Assembly: GCA_016648135.1 (NCBI GenBank)
Contig: JADDOH010000133.1
Span: forward strand, 558,001-622,000
Direction of reading: 5' to 3'
DNA: 64,000 bases
Source: Agrypnia vestita
Lineage: Eukaryota > Arthropoda > Insecta > Trichoptera > Phryganeidae
The notes under the pieces are model-generated. The model saw nothing but the letters and a program-made list of their open reading frames with translations. It was not told the DNA's origin and did no database searches. Positions 1 to 10,600 of this stretch are shown here, piece by piece. Every line of letters begins with the position of its first letter. Within the stretch, counting starts at the first letter, position 1. The translations under genes were made by a program, and so were the position numbers.

Positions 1-345
1 GCTAAGGACCTGTTATTGCCTTAATTTTCACATTGCTTAAGTCATTACTTTACACAATGTAACCTTTAACGATTCCGCCCATGATCGACCACAACTTCTA
101 TAAAATTTTGGAAATCGTATACAGTGTCTGGTGACCGGTTTCGGTAGCCTTTAATAGCATAAAATAAGATCAATTTCATCGACAAAACACCCCCTATATG
201 TCATTTTTATGTTACCCAAGCATGGGCGCGTCACCGGACTTCTGTATATGGTGTTTATGTGCCTCGCGTCACTTTAAACTGCGCAATCGCTATCTGTGCT
301 TGAATTTGTCACTCCCATGAAAAAGTATGCAGATGTCACTGCTGA
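1..345 (+). repeat. Family A repeat, long subtype, cut by window edge
   Basis: A degenerate copy of the commonest dispersed repeat in the window. It carries the family's CTTAAGTCATTACTTTACAC and CACAATGTAAC core near 38-63. It also shares a distal segment (about 300-345, TTGTCACTCCCATGA) with the copy at 22190-22487. The left end is missing because the window starts inside it. No coding potential. The family is probably a non-autonomous DNA transposon (see 14050-14278 for its terminal repeats). Confidence 0.6.
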
Positions 346-367
346 TAATAAAATTTATATTATTGGT

Positions 368-605
368 TGGAATATGGCAGTGGGCAGGACATGTTGCAAG
401 GCAGGATGCTACAAGATGGACTCCCAAAGTCTTGAAATGGAGACCTTGATAGAATAAAAGAGGCATCGGAAGACCTCAAAAGAGATACAGCCGCTGTGGG
501 GGGAAAAAAATGGCTAAAATTAGCAAACAACAAGGAAGGATGGAAGGGTATGGAAGTGGCCTATATCCAACAGTGGAGAGATGAAGGCTGAAGAAGAAGA
601 AGAAT
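368..605 (+). pseudogene. LINE reverse transcriptase C-terminal fragment and 3' tail (lineage L2)
   Basis: Conceptual translation across frames gives a GHVAR-type motif, then TRWTPKVLKWRP, then a GKKWLKLANN...WKGMEVAYIQQWRDEG block ending in a stop. This is the usual C-terminal tail of insect non-LTR retrotransposon polymerases. Right after the stop is a short (GAA)n tail (about 589-604), which fits a LINE 3' end. Two further copies, at 17826-17940 (plus) and 27585-27815 (minus), share the same words, so the boundaries are a real repeat. Everything upstream of the C-terminus is missing, as expected for 5' truncation. Frame breaks make it non-functional. The clade (RTE-like or Jockey-like) cannot be settled from this fragment. 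Confidence 0.75.
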
Positions 606-1080
606 CGCTACGCATTTGAAATTTAATTGAGAAATAGTTTCCGAATCACTTCTAAACATCAATCGTTTAGCGGTCTAAACTAAACTTTTTAGCCCCTCTT
701 GTAGGGTTGAAAAATTGAAGGCTTCCGCCCCATGGTTCGGGACCCATTGGCACACAACTGATTTTTATTTACGAACGAGTTGTTGTGCATGTTTTACACG
801 GCACGCAATGTCACGCTTTTTTTATAAATGTACATAATTTCCTATCAATCTTAACGCAACCCGGGGTCCATGATTGATTGAATATTATTCATAATAATAA
901 AATAACAGGGTGTACGCGGTACGCACGAAAGATTACGGGAACACGTCATGGCTTGGACAAGGATACAGATTTTGGAACAAAAATGTTAAAATTTATCAAG
1001 GATTAATTTTTTACAAAATGTATGAATATTTAAAAAAAATTACCGAATACAACAGAGAAGCGATAGTGTTAAGTAAAGTA
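606..1080. other. Unassigned AT-rich intergenic sequence
   Basis: I see no gene and no repeat shared with the rest of the window. A 73-codon open frame at 910-1131 runs into the start of a family A repeat and is a chance frame. Confidence 0.5.
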
Positions 1081-1340
1081 TTAATCAAGATAAATTATAG
1101 AAGTCTCATAGAGATGAAGCTATTTATATAGGAAACATGTACGAAAGTCTTTATAATGTAGCCCCGAAGGTTTATAACCTGTATCAGCTGGCTCGAGCGA
1201 TCATTTTACACAATGCAGCTTAAGAACATCCACACATTATCAAATTTTTGAAAGTTTTGTATATGTTATTTATCTGTCTTCTTTCAAATATTTGAAAAAA
1301 TTACAATAGCCATCTATGATCGAAAATTTGTAATTCATAA
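1081..1340 (+). repeat. Family A repeat, short subtype
   Basis: It begins TTAATCAAGATAAATTATAG followed by AAGTCTCATAGAGATGAAGC. It continues through the family core (GAAAGTCTTTATAATG, GGCTCGAGCGATCATTTTAC, TTTTTGAAAGTTTTGTATAT) to about 1340. The same order of blocks recurs at 7268, 8500, 23912, 29590 and, inverted, at 37245. Confidence 0.8.
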
Positions 1341-1393
1341 GACACGGTATATGTTCGGGCAAAAGACCTGTTAGTCTCTGGTCGGGGTCTTTA

Positions 1394-1434
1394 TAAAAAA
1401 TATCTATGAGCGCGGAGCTCTCATAGATATTTTA
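1394..1434. repeat. Short inverted repeat
   Basis: Left arm AAAATATCTATGAG and right arm CTCATAGATATTTT flank a GC-rich 9-base spacer. It is probably a snap-back remnant, and I see no terminator or RNA-gene context for it. Confidence 0.6.
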
Positions 1435-2365
1435 TATAAAGATAAAGATCTCATAGAGTATGTCAGCTGCTACGAACAACAGATTGTTTGGATATCTCGG
1501 CAGACAAAAAATATCAAATATAATTTATTGTACTAAACATTTCGTCAGTTAAAGTGGTGTCGTCAACTGATTTGGTAGCTGGACGAAGAGAACGGACGAG
1601 GAGATCGGATGGAAAACCGTTGTTTTCCGTTGCCTGCAAAAAGTTGCATGCAAACTGGTAAGTGCATCTTTCATATCTAGAGAATTTCGAGTTAAATTTT
1701 TCCCTGTAGAGAACCCAAACCAGAGTGAAAAAAAAATCAGGAAATTGCTCAAACAGTATAAATAATTGGTAGTTTTGCATTGTGTAAAGAGATCTTAAAT
1801 TAAGGCAGCTAATAGAGGTCATAAGCCGTGAGGCCATTCTATAAAGCCACCCTATATAATATATACGTGTTTATCTGTTAGACTTCTATAATTTATGTTC
1901 ATTAATGATAATCCCTCGTGAACAAATATAAAAATATTGTTAAAACTCTATTATTGTTTAGCAACAGGGTTAACTATGTAAATATGCCGATAAATCATTT
2001 GAATAGGTAGTTTTGCCAAAAAAACAGTTTTGCCGGCGACCGTGTATAGCATATTATGGAATTGTGGTCAATGAATGACTTCCGTAAACCTCATCAGATT
2101 TCAATCAAACATTTATTAAATAGTGACCAGCGTGATGTTCCAAATGTCGACTGCTCAAAATTTAAAAAAAAATCTCATCATTCAGATTTACATTTTTTGA
2201 GAGACTAGTAAAAAACGACACGCACGTACATAGACACGAAAGCTACCTGATTTTGTAGTAACATGTACTCGTACACACATACATAATGCCGGCACATCAT
2301 CGCGAGGAGTTGCCAGGTTTTATTTTTTAACAAAAGAAACCGTATGCAAATAGGGTAATCTCAAC
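1435..2365. other. Unassigned AT-rich intergenic sequence
   Basis: I see no gene or recognisable repeat. The overlapping minus-strand frames at 1514-1837 and 1549-1752 have no protein-family features and overlap each other in different frames, so they are chance. Confidence 0.5.
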
Positions 2366-2640
2366 TTACGAACGGCGCGCTCCGAAGTTTACGGTCTCGC
2401 GGGGCGGGCGGGGGAGGGGGGGGCAGGTACCTCGCAGACGGACGGGGTGTTTTAATTCAACCCTCTGTCGACAATACAACCTTTTGTATTCCCCCGCCCG
2501 TGCACCGGCGCAATTATAAGGCCATATAAAACGTTCAGAGGCTGATAAGTCGGAGCACGCACGTCGCATTGACCGCTGAACGGGCCGCGTTCAATACCCA
2601 CAAGTTTACTTACACAGCGGAGGGGGTGCGAACTGAAATG
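2366..2640. other. GC/CpG-rich unique island, possible regulatory DNA
   Basis: A G- and CpG-rich stretch (long G runs near 2400-2425) within AT-rich surroundings. It contains CAATTATAAGGCCATATAAA around 2510-2529, a homeodomain- or SRF-like mixture. It shares no repeats with the window and no coding frame is credible. It could be a cis-regulatory module or simply a GC-rich islet. Confidence 0.35.
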
Positions 2641-2705
2641 TGGTCGTTTCCACAGAAATGAGCAGTAAAAACGTTGTAAATAAATGCTAAGTTAAACAAA
2701 AGAAA

Positions 2706-3170
2706 ACTAACTAACTAACCATCACGCCGTTTCCCCACAGGGGTAGGCAGAGAGGATCGAACGCCACACTCTTCTATCCTGGCACACCACTTTTGCTTCG
2801 GCCACATTCATACATCTTCTCATACACGTTCTACGGTTGTTGCGGCTTTGAACAGGGCCATCCTCAAATACTTATACCTAATCGTGCCAGGTCTTTCGCG
2901 GACGCCCTCTATTGTTGCCTTCAACACTCGCCTCATATATTTTCTTAACCATCCTTTCCTCGTTCATACGTTCCACATGACCAAACCATATCAGCACTCC
3001 TTTCTTTATTCTATCTACCACACTACAGCCAGCATTGCATTCACTTCTAATTTGTTCTTTCCTCACTCTATCGACCAAAGATATTTCACACAAGCGTCTT
3101 AGTGACCGCATTTCCACCGCATTCAGCCTACTTTCATTCCTCTTTTGCCAATTCCAGGCTTCACTAAAAA
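2706..3170 (-). pseudogene. LINE reverse transcriptase C-terminus and 3' UTR (lineage L1)
   Basis: Read on the minus strand, the frame from about 3165 to 2880 encodes a tail with AVEMRSLRRLC, then WFGHVERMNEERMVKKIYEA, then GRPRKTWHD. This is the characteristic end of an insect LINE polymerase. The 3' UTR continues to a GTTAGTTAGTTAG tail at about 2706-2718. The copies at 45828-45990 (minus) and 23465-23620 (plus) match parts of it. The element is 5'-truncated next to an A-run at about 3166-3178. Only the last tenth or so of the protein remains, so it is dead. A short tandem 3' tail instead of poly-A is typical of RTE- and CR1-type LINEs, but the clade is left open. Confidence 0.8.
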
Positions 3171-3178
3171 AAAAAAAA

Positions 3179-4373
3179 CAACAATTGTAAAGTTTAAAAA
3201 GTCTATTGTAAAAAAAGTAACCCATAATCACAAGACACATTTTATTTATTTTATGTAAAGAAACAAAATTATGATATAATATATTTTTACACGTACAACA
3301 ATATTAATTGTTTTTTCTGTCCCGTCAAACACTTGTGTACAAGTACATTTTTTAAACGAGACAGCTGTTAATATAAGATATAGTAGATTAATAAACACTC
3401 GAGACAAGGTAAATAGTGAATCTCGGCGAAGGATGCTGCAGCTTGGAAGCGGTACGCCGAGGGAGCGGTCATCTGAACGGAACGTGTCGGCGCAGCGTCC
3501 GGCCGGTCTTTGACAGATTAGATAGATAGGTTCCGGAAGCTATGTTTATATAACTAGTAAATCCTATAGCTACAAAACTTGCCAAGCTGCTCGATCATAA
3601 AGACTGTTTATTTGGCCATTGTTCCGAAAATCAAGCATTTAAAGAACCATCGCTGAACGACAGAAACAAAAATTTACTCATAAAAACATAGTTTTCACTG
3701 TAAATTTCTGTTTGCACTTTATTATACTTATGTTTTCTTGACTTGTATGACAGTGGTACCTGATTGAATTTAAGATAACTAGGAAAAACGTTTCTTCAAA
3801 AATTATCACTGGCGTTTTCATACAACGGAAGTTTTTACAGAATAGCAACCAGCTTTGGTTTTGTAGTAATATTAAGTAAAACGATAAATTCTTAAGTGTC
3901 CACGATTTAAATAATTTCAGAATAGTGCTTGAAAGGAGGTACTTGCCCGACGATCTGAAATAAATTTGCATTTTTTTGTGTGTATGTGTATTTACTACCC
4001 CAAAAGTATGTAAAAATGAATAGTCATCGATATCAAGTTGATGTTCAAAATTTCAGTTCGATTGGATGACGTGAATTGTGTTAATTTTCTGTCTTAGTTA
4101 CTTTGTGAATTCTGATCTAAAGCAATAAACGTTATTGATATGTGGTTTATGAAGCTTAGTTCTTATTTTAATAATCATATAATAACATTTGGATAACTTA
4201 CATAGCGCCATTTTCATGAGCACTCACCTCGAGAGCGAATAATGACTTAAAAATTACATATTGAGGAGAAAAATGTATGAAATGAAAGATTACCCTTAAC
4301 TTACTTCTCGACGGTTAAGAATTCAGTCCAGGAATTATTAAGCCGTAAAAGAGGCATACATGCACAGTGCACA
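3179..4373. other. Unassigned intergenic sequence with a small GC islet
   Basis: Mostly AT-rich with no recognised repeat. A GC-richer islet at about 3415-3530 (GCGGTACGCCGAGGGAGCGG) stands out but is not explained. The minus-strand frame 3678-3971 has no domain signature. Confidence 0.45.
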
Positions 4374-4424
4374 GGGTACGTAATTTCTTTAGCTTTATCT
4401 TAAAGCTAAAGAAATTACGTACCC
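4374..4424. repeat. Perfect 24-bp hairpin with 3-base loop
   Basis: GGGTACGTAATTTCTTTAGC plus TTTA forms the left arm. The loop is TCT (4398-4400), and the right arm is an exact reverse complement (4401-4424). The stem is too perfect and the loop too small for a typical microRNA precursor. It looks like a recent snap-back duplication. Confidence 0.9.
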
Positions 4425-4817
4425 GAAATGAGATATATGAAGACGAGTAAACCTTGAATCTGCTATTTGTGAAAGGGTAACACCGCCCACGCAAGAATCC
4501 TAAAGTACTACCCACAGAAAGTAAAACGTCTATGAAATATTTAAACGATATCAATTTCCATTATACATAAAATTTCAATAAAATGCTGAACTTTTGCTGT
4601 TAGGTTTTGTTATTTTCAAAGAATCACCAGGTATTATAAAATATTGGTTAGTCTTTAACTTTTTATATTTTTTGGAATGAACGGTCATTGAATTAAAAAT
4701 GGAAATTAATTTAATCATTAACGACAGTGACACTTGCACTAATGACGTACTACAAATGTCACAAAGCGATGTAGCGCTTTCAACTAAATGCTACGGTTAA
4801 GTTGACCTCACTGTGCA

Positions 4818-4857
4818 AGGTAGGTATACCCTTACACCTTTAAAGGTATACCTACCT
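4818..4857. repeat. 13-bp inverted repeat of AGGTAGGTATACC
   Basis: AGGTAGGTATACC at 4818-4830 and its exact reverse complement at 4845-4857. GTAGGTA words of this kind are frequent in lepidopteran intergenic DNA. Confidence 0.8.
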
Positions 4858-5129
4858 ATATAGAAGACATCAACGAGCTTATTCTTACAGGTACACAACG
4901 CAGGACAAAAAATCTTGAAATTAGGATTAAAGAGAATAAATAGTATTAATGAGTTGGTGCAGAAACGAATAAAGATGTTTTTTTTTAAATTATACTCGTT
5001 TGTTAATGAAAAAAATTAGAATCATATTTTAATGAATATATTGATAATTTGCCAAAAAATATGGCTTGCCGTATATCTTTAATAAGACTGGAATGACATT
5101 TTTTACAGAAAAATCTGCTGTCTTCCAAA
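4858..5129. other. Unassigned intergenic sequence
   Basis: Nothing recognised. The minus-strand frame 5003-5218 runs into the foldback at 5130 and is chance. Confidence 0.5.
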
Positions 5130-5274
5130 GGGCCGGTTGTTTCAAGTTGGATTAAAGTAAGCGTTCGTTTAAAGCATAGATTTTTGCATTCTCCACCAAT
5201 CAGACGATCCGTTTTCATAAATATCTATGCTTTAAACGAACGCTTATTTTAATACAACTTGAAACAACCGGCCC
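5130..5274. mobile_element. Foldback (palindromic) element, about 145 bp
   Basis: The left arm starts GGGCCGGTTGTTTCAAGTTG (5130) and runs to about 5182. The right arm (about 5222-5274) is its near-perfect reverse complement, ending CAACTTGAAACAACCGGCCC. A loop of about 40 bp lies between the arms. No reading frame. This is typical of a MITE or foldback insertion with very long terminal inverted repeats. No clear target-site duplication is visible. Confidence 0.85.
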
Positions 5275-5359
5275 TACAAGACGCCCCTCCCTCTGGAAAT
5301 TAATGTGATGATAAATACAGAATAAAATTTTCGATACTAATCGAGAAGTCGATTTCTTA

Positions 5360-5560
5360 TCAACTTTCCTATTTATGGATGCCAGCATGTCTGTCAGTAA
5401 ATCGTTGGAATACAAACACAACAACACTGACGATGACTAGCCGCTAATGAGACCCGGGCGCCCGAGTGTGACATGTAGAGAGCGTCTCAGGTTACACGTA
5501 TGGGTCGCTATTAATTACTATTATGGTCCGTGATTTTTCACGGGTTTACGACTAGTTTGA
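5360..5560 (+). repeat. Family G dispersed repeat, copy 1
   Basis: It shares an ordered block with 61280-61490: TGACGATGACTAGCCGCTAA, then CCCGGGCGCCCGAGT, then TCGCTATTAATTACTATTAT, then TTTTTCACGGGTTTACGACTAG. The class is unknown. It has no terminal inverted repeats or reading frame that I can see. Confidence 0.7.
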
Positions 5561-7267
5561 TATAATTTCTTTAAATGTGTAAAGTAATTAAGCTAAAGTG
5601 TATCTAATTATTCGGGTATAGGCGGGGCATGAAAGTGATGTTTTATATTATTATATATTTCGAATATAGAAAGTTAGGGTGAAGTATTAGGGAACACGAT
5701 GTTTTTAATGTGTTTTTAATTTTTTTGCATTTCGAGTTTTCGAGTTTCTATGATATATTTATTATTAATTAGAGAACTTTAAATGTATTAATATCGAAAA
5801 ACTGGTTTCTATCATTTATGCGATTAGCTAATTACGATAAGTTATTTTTATTTGAATTCCCGTATTTAGATTCCTCGTTAATATATTGCAGTATAAATGT
5901 AAATACTGAAGACAATTTTACGTAATAAATTGAATGCGGCTCGAAGAATAAACATAAAAACGCGGAAAAAAGTCTGACCAAAATTACGCGAAAATTTTCC
6001 ACCTGAGCTGCTTACTTCCAGTCACGAGGTTACATACAATTTGAATGATTTATTACATCATTGATTTCGCTTATTCAAGCTGGTGTCGGGGTGGGATATC
6101 AATAAATTATTGTAGGTAATCCATTAACATTCAAATTACACGCTCGTAACAAATGTTACATTATTATAATCTATACATCGACGAAGGCTCGTGGAATGTT
6201 ACACAAATATTAAGGGGGAAGGTGCGCCGAGCGATATTTTGTTGTTGAAATAACGAAAGACATATATACGAAATGTTTTGTTTTTGGAAATAAAAATTTG
6301 GCTTCAGCGTTATTTTTTTATTGCTCCATTTACAATGCAAGTTATAACTTGAAGTGAGTACCTATATGGAGGCGATCCTCTGCTTGATGCTTTCATGTCA
6401 TTAAATACATCGCCAAGATCGCTCAGTTCATTTAGGAATTGCACACTACGCGTTATGGTGTGCTTATTCATTAAATTCGTTCTGCATTTTGGCATTTGAC
6501 CTCAATTTCGCAAATAATTGTTTGGTACAAACAGGGCAAATTAAAAAAAAATAATTTAATACAAATATTACACTTACGACGTAAATGCGTCCTTAAAATA
6601 GGTTCGAGGCATGGAGTGAACGTTAAACAATACGACAGTCACAAAATAGTTAAAACTTGAAAGGCATATATCTCAGAAAGAAATGAAGGCAGGTGGAAGC
6701 ATGTAATGTTAATGGTCGATTAGAGATATAAAGTTTCTTTAGAACGTATCAGCTCGCCCCGACAGAGGTTTAAGCGGCACTATATGGCGCGCTCAGTCGA
6801 ATTCAGGATGCCGCGAGGAAACGTAAGTCCGGTTGGGATGAAACGAGTGTTTACTTATAGCTTACAAATTCATCTGTGCGCACAAAACAAAGACAGTTAA
6901 AATCAAGGCGATAGACAAAGTTAGGGAGGATTTACTGAAAAGTTGCAATAGGAAATATTCATTTTGTCAAGTTTTTAGCCAATTAATACAAGAAAGGGCC
7001 AGGGCATACAGATAAAGCAATAAAGATCGCGCGGCCAAAAACAAAATGCTCCGCTAGTTCTACAGCGCCCAGTGCGAGTAGTTACGCTAACTCTACGACT
7101 GTGTCATTTAGTCATTTTTAGTACCTATACTTCTTCGCAAGAAGCAAATGGGATAGAAGAATTACCCGTGGAAGGATGAACCCTTTTTAATTAATATTGT
7201 AAATATTGTGAAAAATGTGCAGATCAACGCTTACCCAAAGAAAAAAAAGAGATTTGAATAAAAATTA
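5561..7267. other. Unassigned AT-rich intergenic sequence
   Basis: No repeat is shared with the rest of the window. A 61-codon minus-strand frame at 6310-6495 has a varied amino-acid composition but no family match I recognise. About 6740-6840 is somewhat GC-richer. Nothing further can be supported. Confidence 0.45.
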
Positions 7268-7490
7268 TGTGATTAAGATAAATTATAGAAGTCTCACAGA
7301 GACGAAGCTATGAATATGAGAAACGTGTGTGGAAGTCTTTTTTATACGATGGCCCAGGGCTTACGTGACCACTCTACACAATGCAACGTTCACCAACTCG
7401 ATCGTAAGAACATTATCAAAATTTTGAAAGTTCTATATTTATTATATATGTTCTAGAACATAAAAATATTGTATTTTAAAGATTTATGAA
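7268..7490 (+). repeat. Family A repeat
   Basis: Starts GATTAAGATAAATTATAGAA and continues GTCTCACAGAGACGAAGCTA, GGCCCAGGGCTTACGTGACC and CACAATGCAACGTTCACCAA, in the family order. The central part is slightly shortened. Confidence 0.8.
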
Positions 7491-7499
7491 TTAATATGC

Positions 7500-7700
7500 G
7501 AAAAAAATTCTTAATTAAAATTTATTATAGAGAAGAAGATATTTATATGGTATACGTGTATGGAAGTCATTGTAAGGTAGCTTACGACCTGTATGAGCCT
7601 GCTTAAGTGATCACTTAACACATGCGACGTTCACCAATTCAACACACATTTAAAAAATATTTTTGAAAAATATTCTAGTTTTACAATTAATTTTGTCGTA
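7500..7700 (+). repeat. Family A repeat, second tandem-like copy
   Basis: It lies just downstream of the copy at 7268 in the same orientation, with AATTTATTATAGAGAAGAAG, TACGTGTATGGAAGTC, TTAAGTGATCACTTAACACA and GACGTTCACCAATTCAACAC. It is more diverged than its neighbour. Confidence 0.7.
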
Positions 7701-8495
7701 GAATAAATTCTTTGCCTATTTTATCGAAAAATATATATTATTGCTACAGAAGACACAAGTCAGTAGCAGATCGCCGTTAGCGGCGAGACCGGGGAACAAA
7801 GACACAAAGAAAAGGTGATCTTTGTGACGTCAAGTTTATGCCCATGTCAGCTTTGTATATGGTTTTCAGCTTAAATTCAATACCTTTTACATTGCCTTTT
7901 AGCTGACTTTGTACCTTCGCACGGTATTAAGTGAAACGAAACAGACACCAGTACCAAAAAAGGAGTGAAACAGTAACATCGGCCTCGTTGCTAAAATAAA
8001 ATTGTACAATGAAAACGAACCAAACTTTGTTTTTACGAATAAAATTGATCGAAATGTAAAACAATGAATATACGATTATACAGAAGGAATTCAAAAAAAA
8101 ATTGAGACACGTTTTAATAAATTATAAGATTAATTTTTGACAATAGAAAACTAGAAATTGTAGAGTAGATAATAATTAATTGCTGGAATTTTAGCAATTG
8201 GTGACAAAAATATCGCAAAAGTGACGGTTCTAGGTGAAGTCTGGCAATACGAAAAACCACTTATTGTAAAATAAACTAGTGCAGCAGATAGGGAAACTAA
8301 CGTTTAATAGACGTTAACACCCAGGAAATCAATTATATTTTAATATAACTACTAACTAATGTAAAACTGAAATAAAACATTTAAAATTATGTCATTTTTT
8401 GAAATTTGATAAATTATTATTACAAATAACAAAAACTTCTAAGGTGAACCGCTTACTGACAAAAAGGTCACTTAGTGGCAGATAGATTACAAAAA
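7701..8495. other. Unassigned intergenic sequence
   Basis: AT-rich, with no reading frame or repeat that I can connect to anything else here. Confidence 0.5.
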
Positions 8496-8499
8496 ATAT

Positions 8500-8830
8500 T
8501 TAATTAAGATAAATTACAGAAATATATAAATACGAAGCTATTTATGTAAGAAACGTGTATGGAAGTCTTTTTATACGATGGCCCAGGGCTTACAATCTAT
8601 ATGAGCTGGCTTAAGTGATCACTCTTCATAATGAATCGTTTACCATTCCATCGTCAGAACATCCACACTCAACACACAAAAATTTTTGAAAGATGTATAA
8701 TATATGTTTCAAATGTATTCCTTCCATATATTGGAAGAGACTATGCTAGAGACCTCTGTAGTCCTCATCATGAAACAGATGTATACATAGATTTCGTAGC
8801 TGGTAATGATACCACTTTATTATTTTAATT
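8500..8830 (+). repeat. Family A repeat, near full length
   Basis: One of the longest short-subtype copies. It begins ATTTAATTAAGATAAATTAC, passes the core GAGCTGGCTTAAGTGATCAC, and reaches the distal block GACTATGCTAGAGACCTCTG and GTAGCTGGTAATGATACCAC. The 65-codon frame at 8631-8828 lies inside it and is not conserved in the other copies, so the repeat is non-coding. Confidence 0.85.
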
Positions 8831-8948
8831 AATAGCGTTTATTTTCTTAATTACTCTTACGTAATAGTGTTCTCATAACATACATACCCACATATAAAAA
8901 TATTGTTATATTTTTTATCGGATTAATTTATTACATTAATTATTTACA

Positions 8949-9391
8949 GGGTGTAACAGAGCTAGTCCACAATTCATTACAGGTGGATTCCTGCCTTGAT
9001 TATGAGTCGAAAATGTTCAAGATCAATAGTTATGGAGTTATGCAATATCAAAGGTTGCATGTTTTATTCAACATTTGACTTATTTTTTGCAAAACGTTGG
9101 ACTATGATTACAGTAACTCACATCTAATATATAAAATTCATTCCCTTTAATACAAGTCAAATAAAATGATAAAAACCTTCCAATTCCAATGGGAATATAT
9201 TCAGGGTTTTTATTATTTTATTTAACTTTTTTGTAAAAAAATAAGTCAGAAATATTGAGAAAAAAACGAAAACCTTGATATTGCATAACTCCGTGACTAA
9301 TGACGTTAGGACATGGTTGCTTGAACATTTTCGACTCACAATCGAGGCAGGAATCCACCTGTTAAGTATTGTGGACTAGCCCTGTAACACC
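8949..9391. mobile_element. Family B palindromic element, complete copy
   Basis: A full copy of about 443 bp. The left end GGTGTAACAGAGCTAGTCCA and right end GGACTAGCCCTGTAACACC are inverted. The complementarity runs far inward: ATTCCTGCCTTGATTATGAG on the left, and TCGACTCACAATCGAGGCAG on the right. The centre is AT-rich with a nested CCAATGGGAA-type hairpin. Non-coding. Copies or halves occur at 18652, 45206, 45726, and 55220 with 57643. It is best explained as a MITE or foldback DNA element. Confidence 0.85.
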
Positions 9392-9790
9392 GCGTATATA
9401 CGACAGAAATTACGATAAAATGAGAAAAATGGCGACTGCGATGGCAAAAGAAAAACTCTTGCGGTTGATTAACTTCGCATTAGTGTCGCGAACTTTTTTC
9501 CCGCCGCGAACCGGAACGCCAGTCCCATTGTCGCGCCAGACGTGGAAATGGTGGATGTCGCTACCCGTGTTGATGTACGTCCGGCGGGGTCGATAAGGCC
9601 TCAAAAGAACGATTGAACGGGCTAATTCTGATTGACTGCTAAACGCCCCGTCGGCGGCAGGATCAGCAGACACGATCACAATCGCGATGGGCGATAAGAC
9701 GTGAATAGACGGAAACGGCAGAGAAAACTATCTGATCGAAGTTCTGACGAGGATCCCGTTCGGCCGGCATCACAAAAGAAGTTGATCGGA
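9392..9790. other. GC-richer unique segment, possible regulatory DNA
   Basis: Balanced to GC-rich sequence with CpGs and two GATAAG-type words (GTCGATAAGG near 9588, GGGCGATAAGACG near 9689). Overlapping open frames on both strands (9369-9596 plus, 9410-9679 minus) are mutual shadows in stop-poor GC-rich DNA. No repeat copy is seen elsewhere. Confidence 0.35.
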
Positions 9791-9939
9791 AACGAATACG
9801 CTCCCATTGTTCAAATCAATTCATCTGATTCCGCCGGTTTTCTGCAAGCTTCCTACTAAATCGCGCGATTGCTACACAAATCCAAAAAAAGATGATTCGT
9901 GCGACAACAGAAGAACCGTGGTACGAAGCATTACATCGT

Positions 9940-10126
9940 CAGAATATTTTGAGTTTGTTCAAATCTTTCAGAACAGTACTGGATTTCATGTCACAGAGAA
10001 ATTATTAATCAATTAATGTATATTACAGATGTCAGAGATTATAAATTAATTGATTAATAATGTCTCTGTGACATGAAGTCCAGTAAGAACTGTTCTGAAA
10101 GATTTGAACAAACTCAAAATATTCTG
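9940..10126. mobile_element. Foldback made of inverted family A termini
   Basis: The left arm CAGAATATTTTGAGTTTGTT (9940) is matched by the right arm, which ends ACTCAAAATATTCTG at 10126. The arms extend over roughly 75-90 bp through GAACAGTACTGGATTTCATG and ATTAATCAATTAAT. The right arm continues directly into a long-subtype family A copy on the minus strand (to about 10600). The left arm is therefore an inverted terminal fragment of the same family. A transcript across it would form a long duplex. Confidence 0.8.
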
Positions 10127-10600
10127 AATGAAAATACTGGTAAAAAAATGTATTTAATAAAAATAGGAAATAATATTTCCTGGCATATCCTAGTATAATG
10201 TTAGTAATTCGGATGAATTTCATTACACAGAAAAAGTATACTGCTTTCAAAAATTCCGTAAAATCAATTGTAGATTTTCTCATTTAGTGACATTAACGAC
10301 ATCTGTGGGGATTTAGGGGAATGAAAATGACTTTGTACAGGCAGCATGGAAAGGTTGTTACAATGCAAATATAAAGTGTGGCATGTAATTCAAATATTTC
10401 ACAACTTCCAAAAATTAGTAGGCATGGTATATTCTATCATGGGTGGAAATGGCGAATGTTACATTGTGTAAAGTGATCACTTAAGCCAACCATATGATAG
10501 GTCATAAGTCCTATGTATACCCAAAAGACTTCTATACCTACTTTTCCATAAAAAAACTACAGTTTCGTCTCTGTGAGACATCTGTAATATACAATAATTC
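10127..10600 (-). repeat. Family A repeat, long subtype
   Basis: Alignable in order with 11975-12470: ATAATGTTAGTAATTCGGAT, then GGAATGTTACATT-type core, then GTGATCACTTAAGCCAACCA, then TTTCGTCTCTGTGAGACATC and TGTAATATAC at the terminus. Together the two copies define a long subtype of about 500 bp with an extra internal segment missing from the short copies. Confidence 0.75.

Noticed and set aside
577..604. CTGAAGA in the LINE L2 tail as a ribozyme core
   Set aside because: No stem II and no GAAA. It is simply the end of the LINE and its (GAA)n tail.
4374..4424. microRNA precursor
   Set aside because: A 24-bp perfect stem with a 3-base loop is shorter and more perfect than insect precursors.
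5419..5460. CTGACGATGACTAGCC (and CTGATGATGACTAGCC at 61343) as a hammerhead core
   Set aside because: No GAAA follows at the right distance. It is part of family G.
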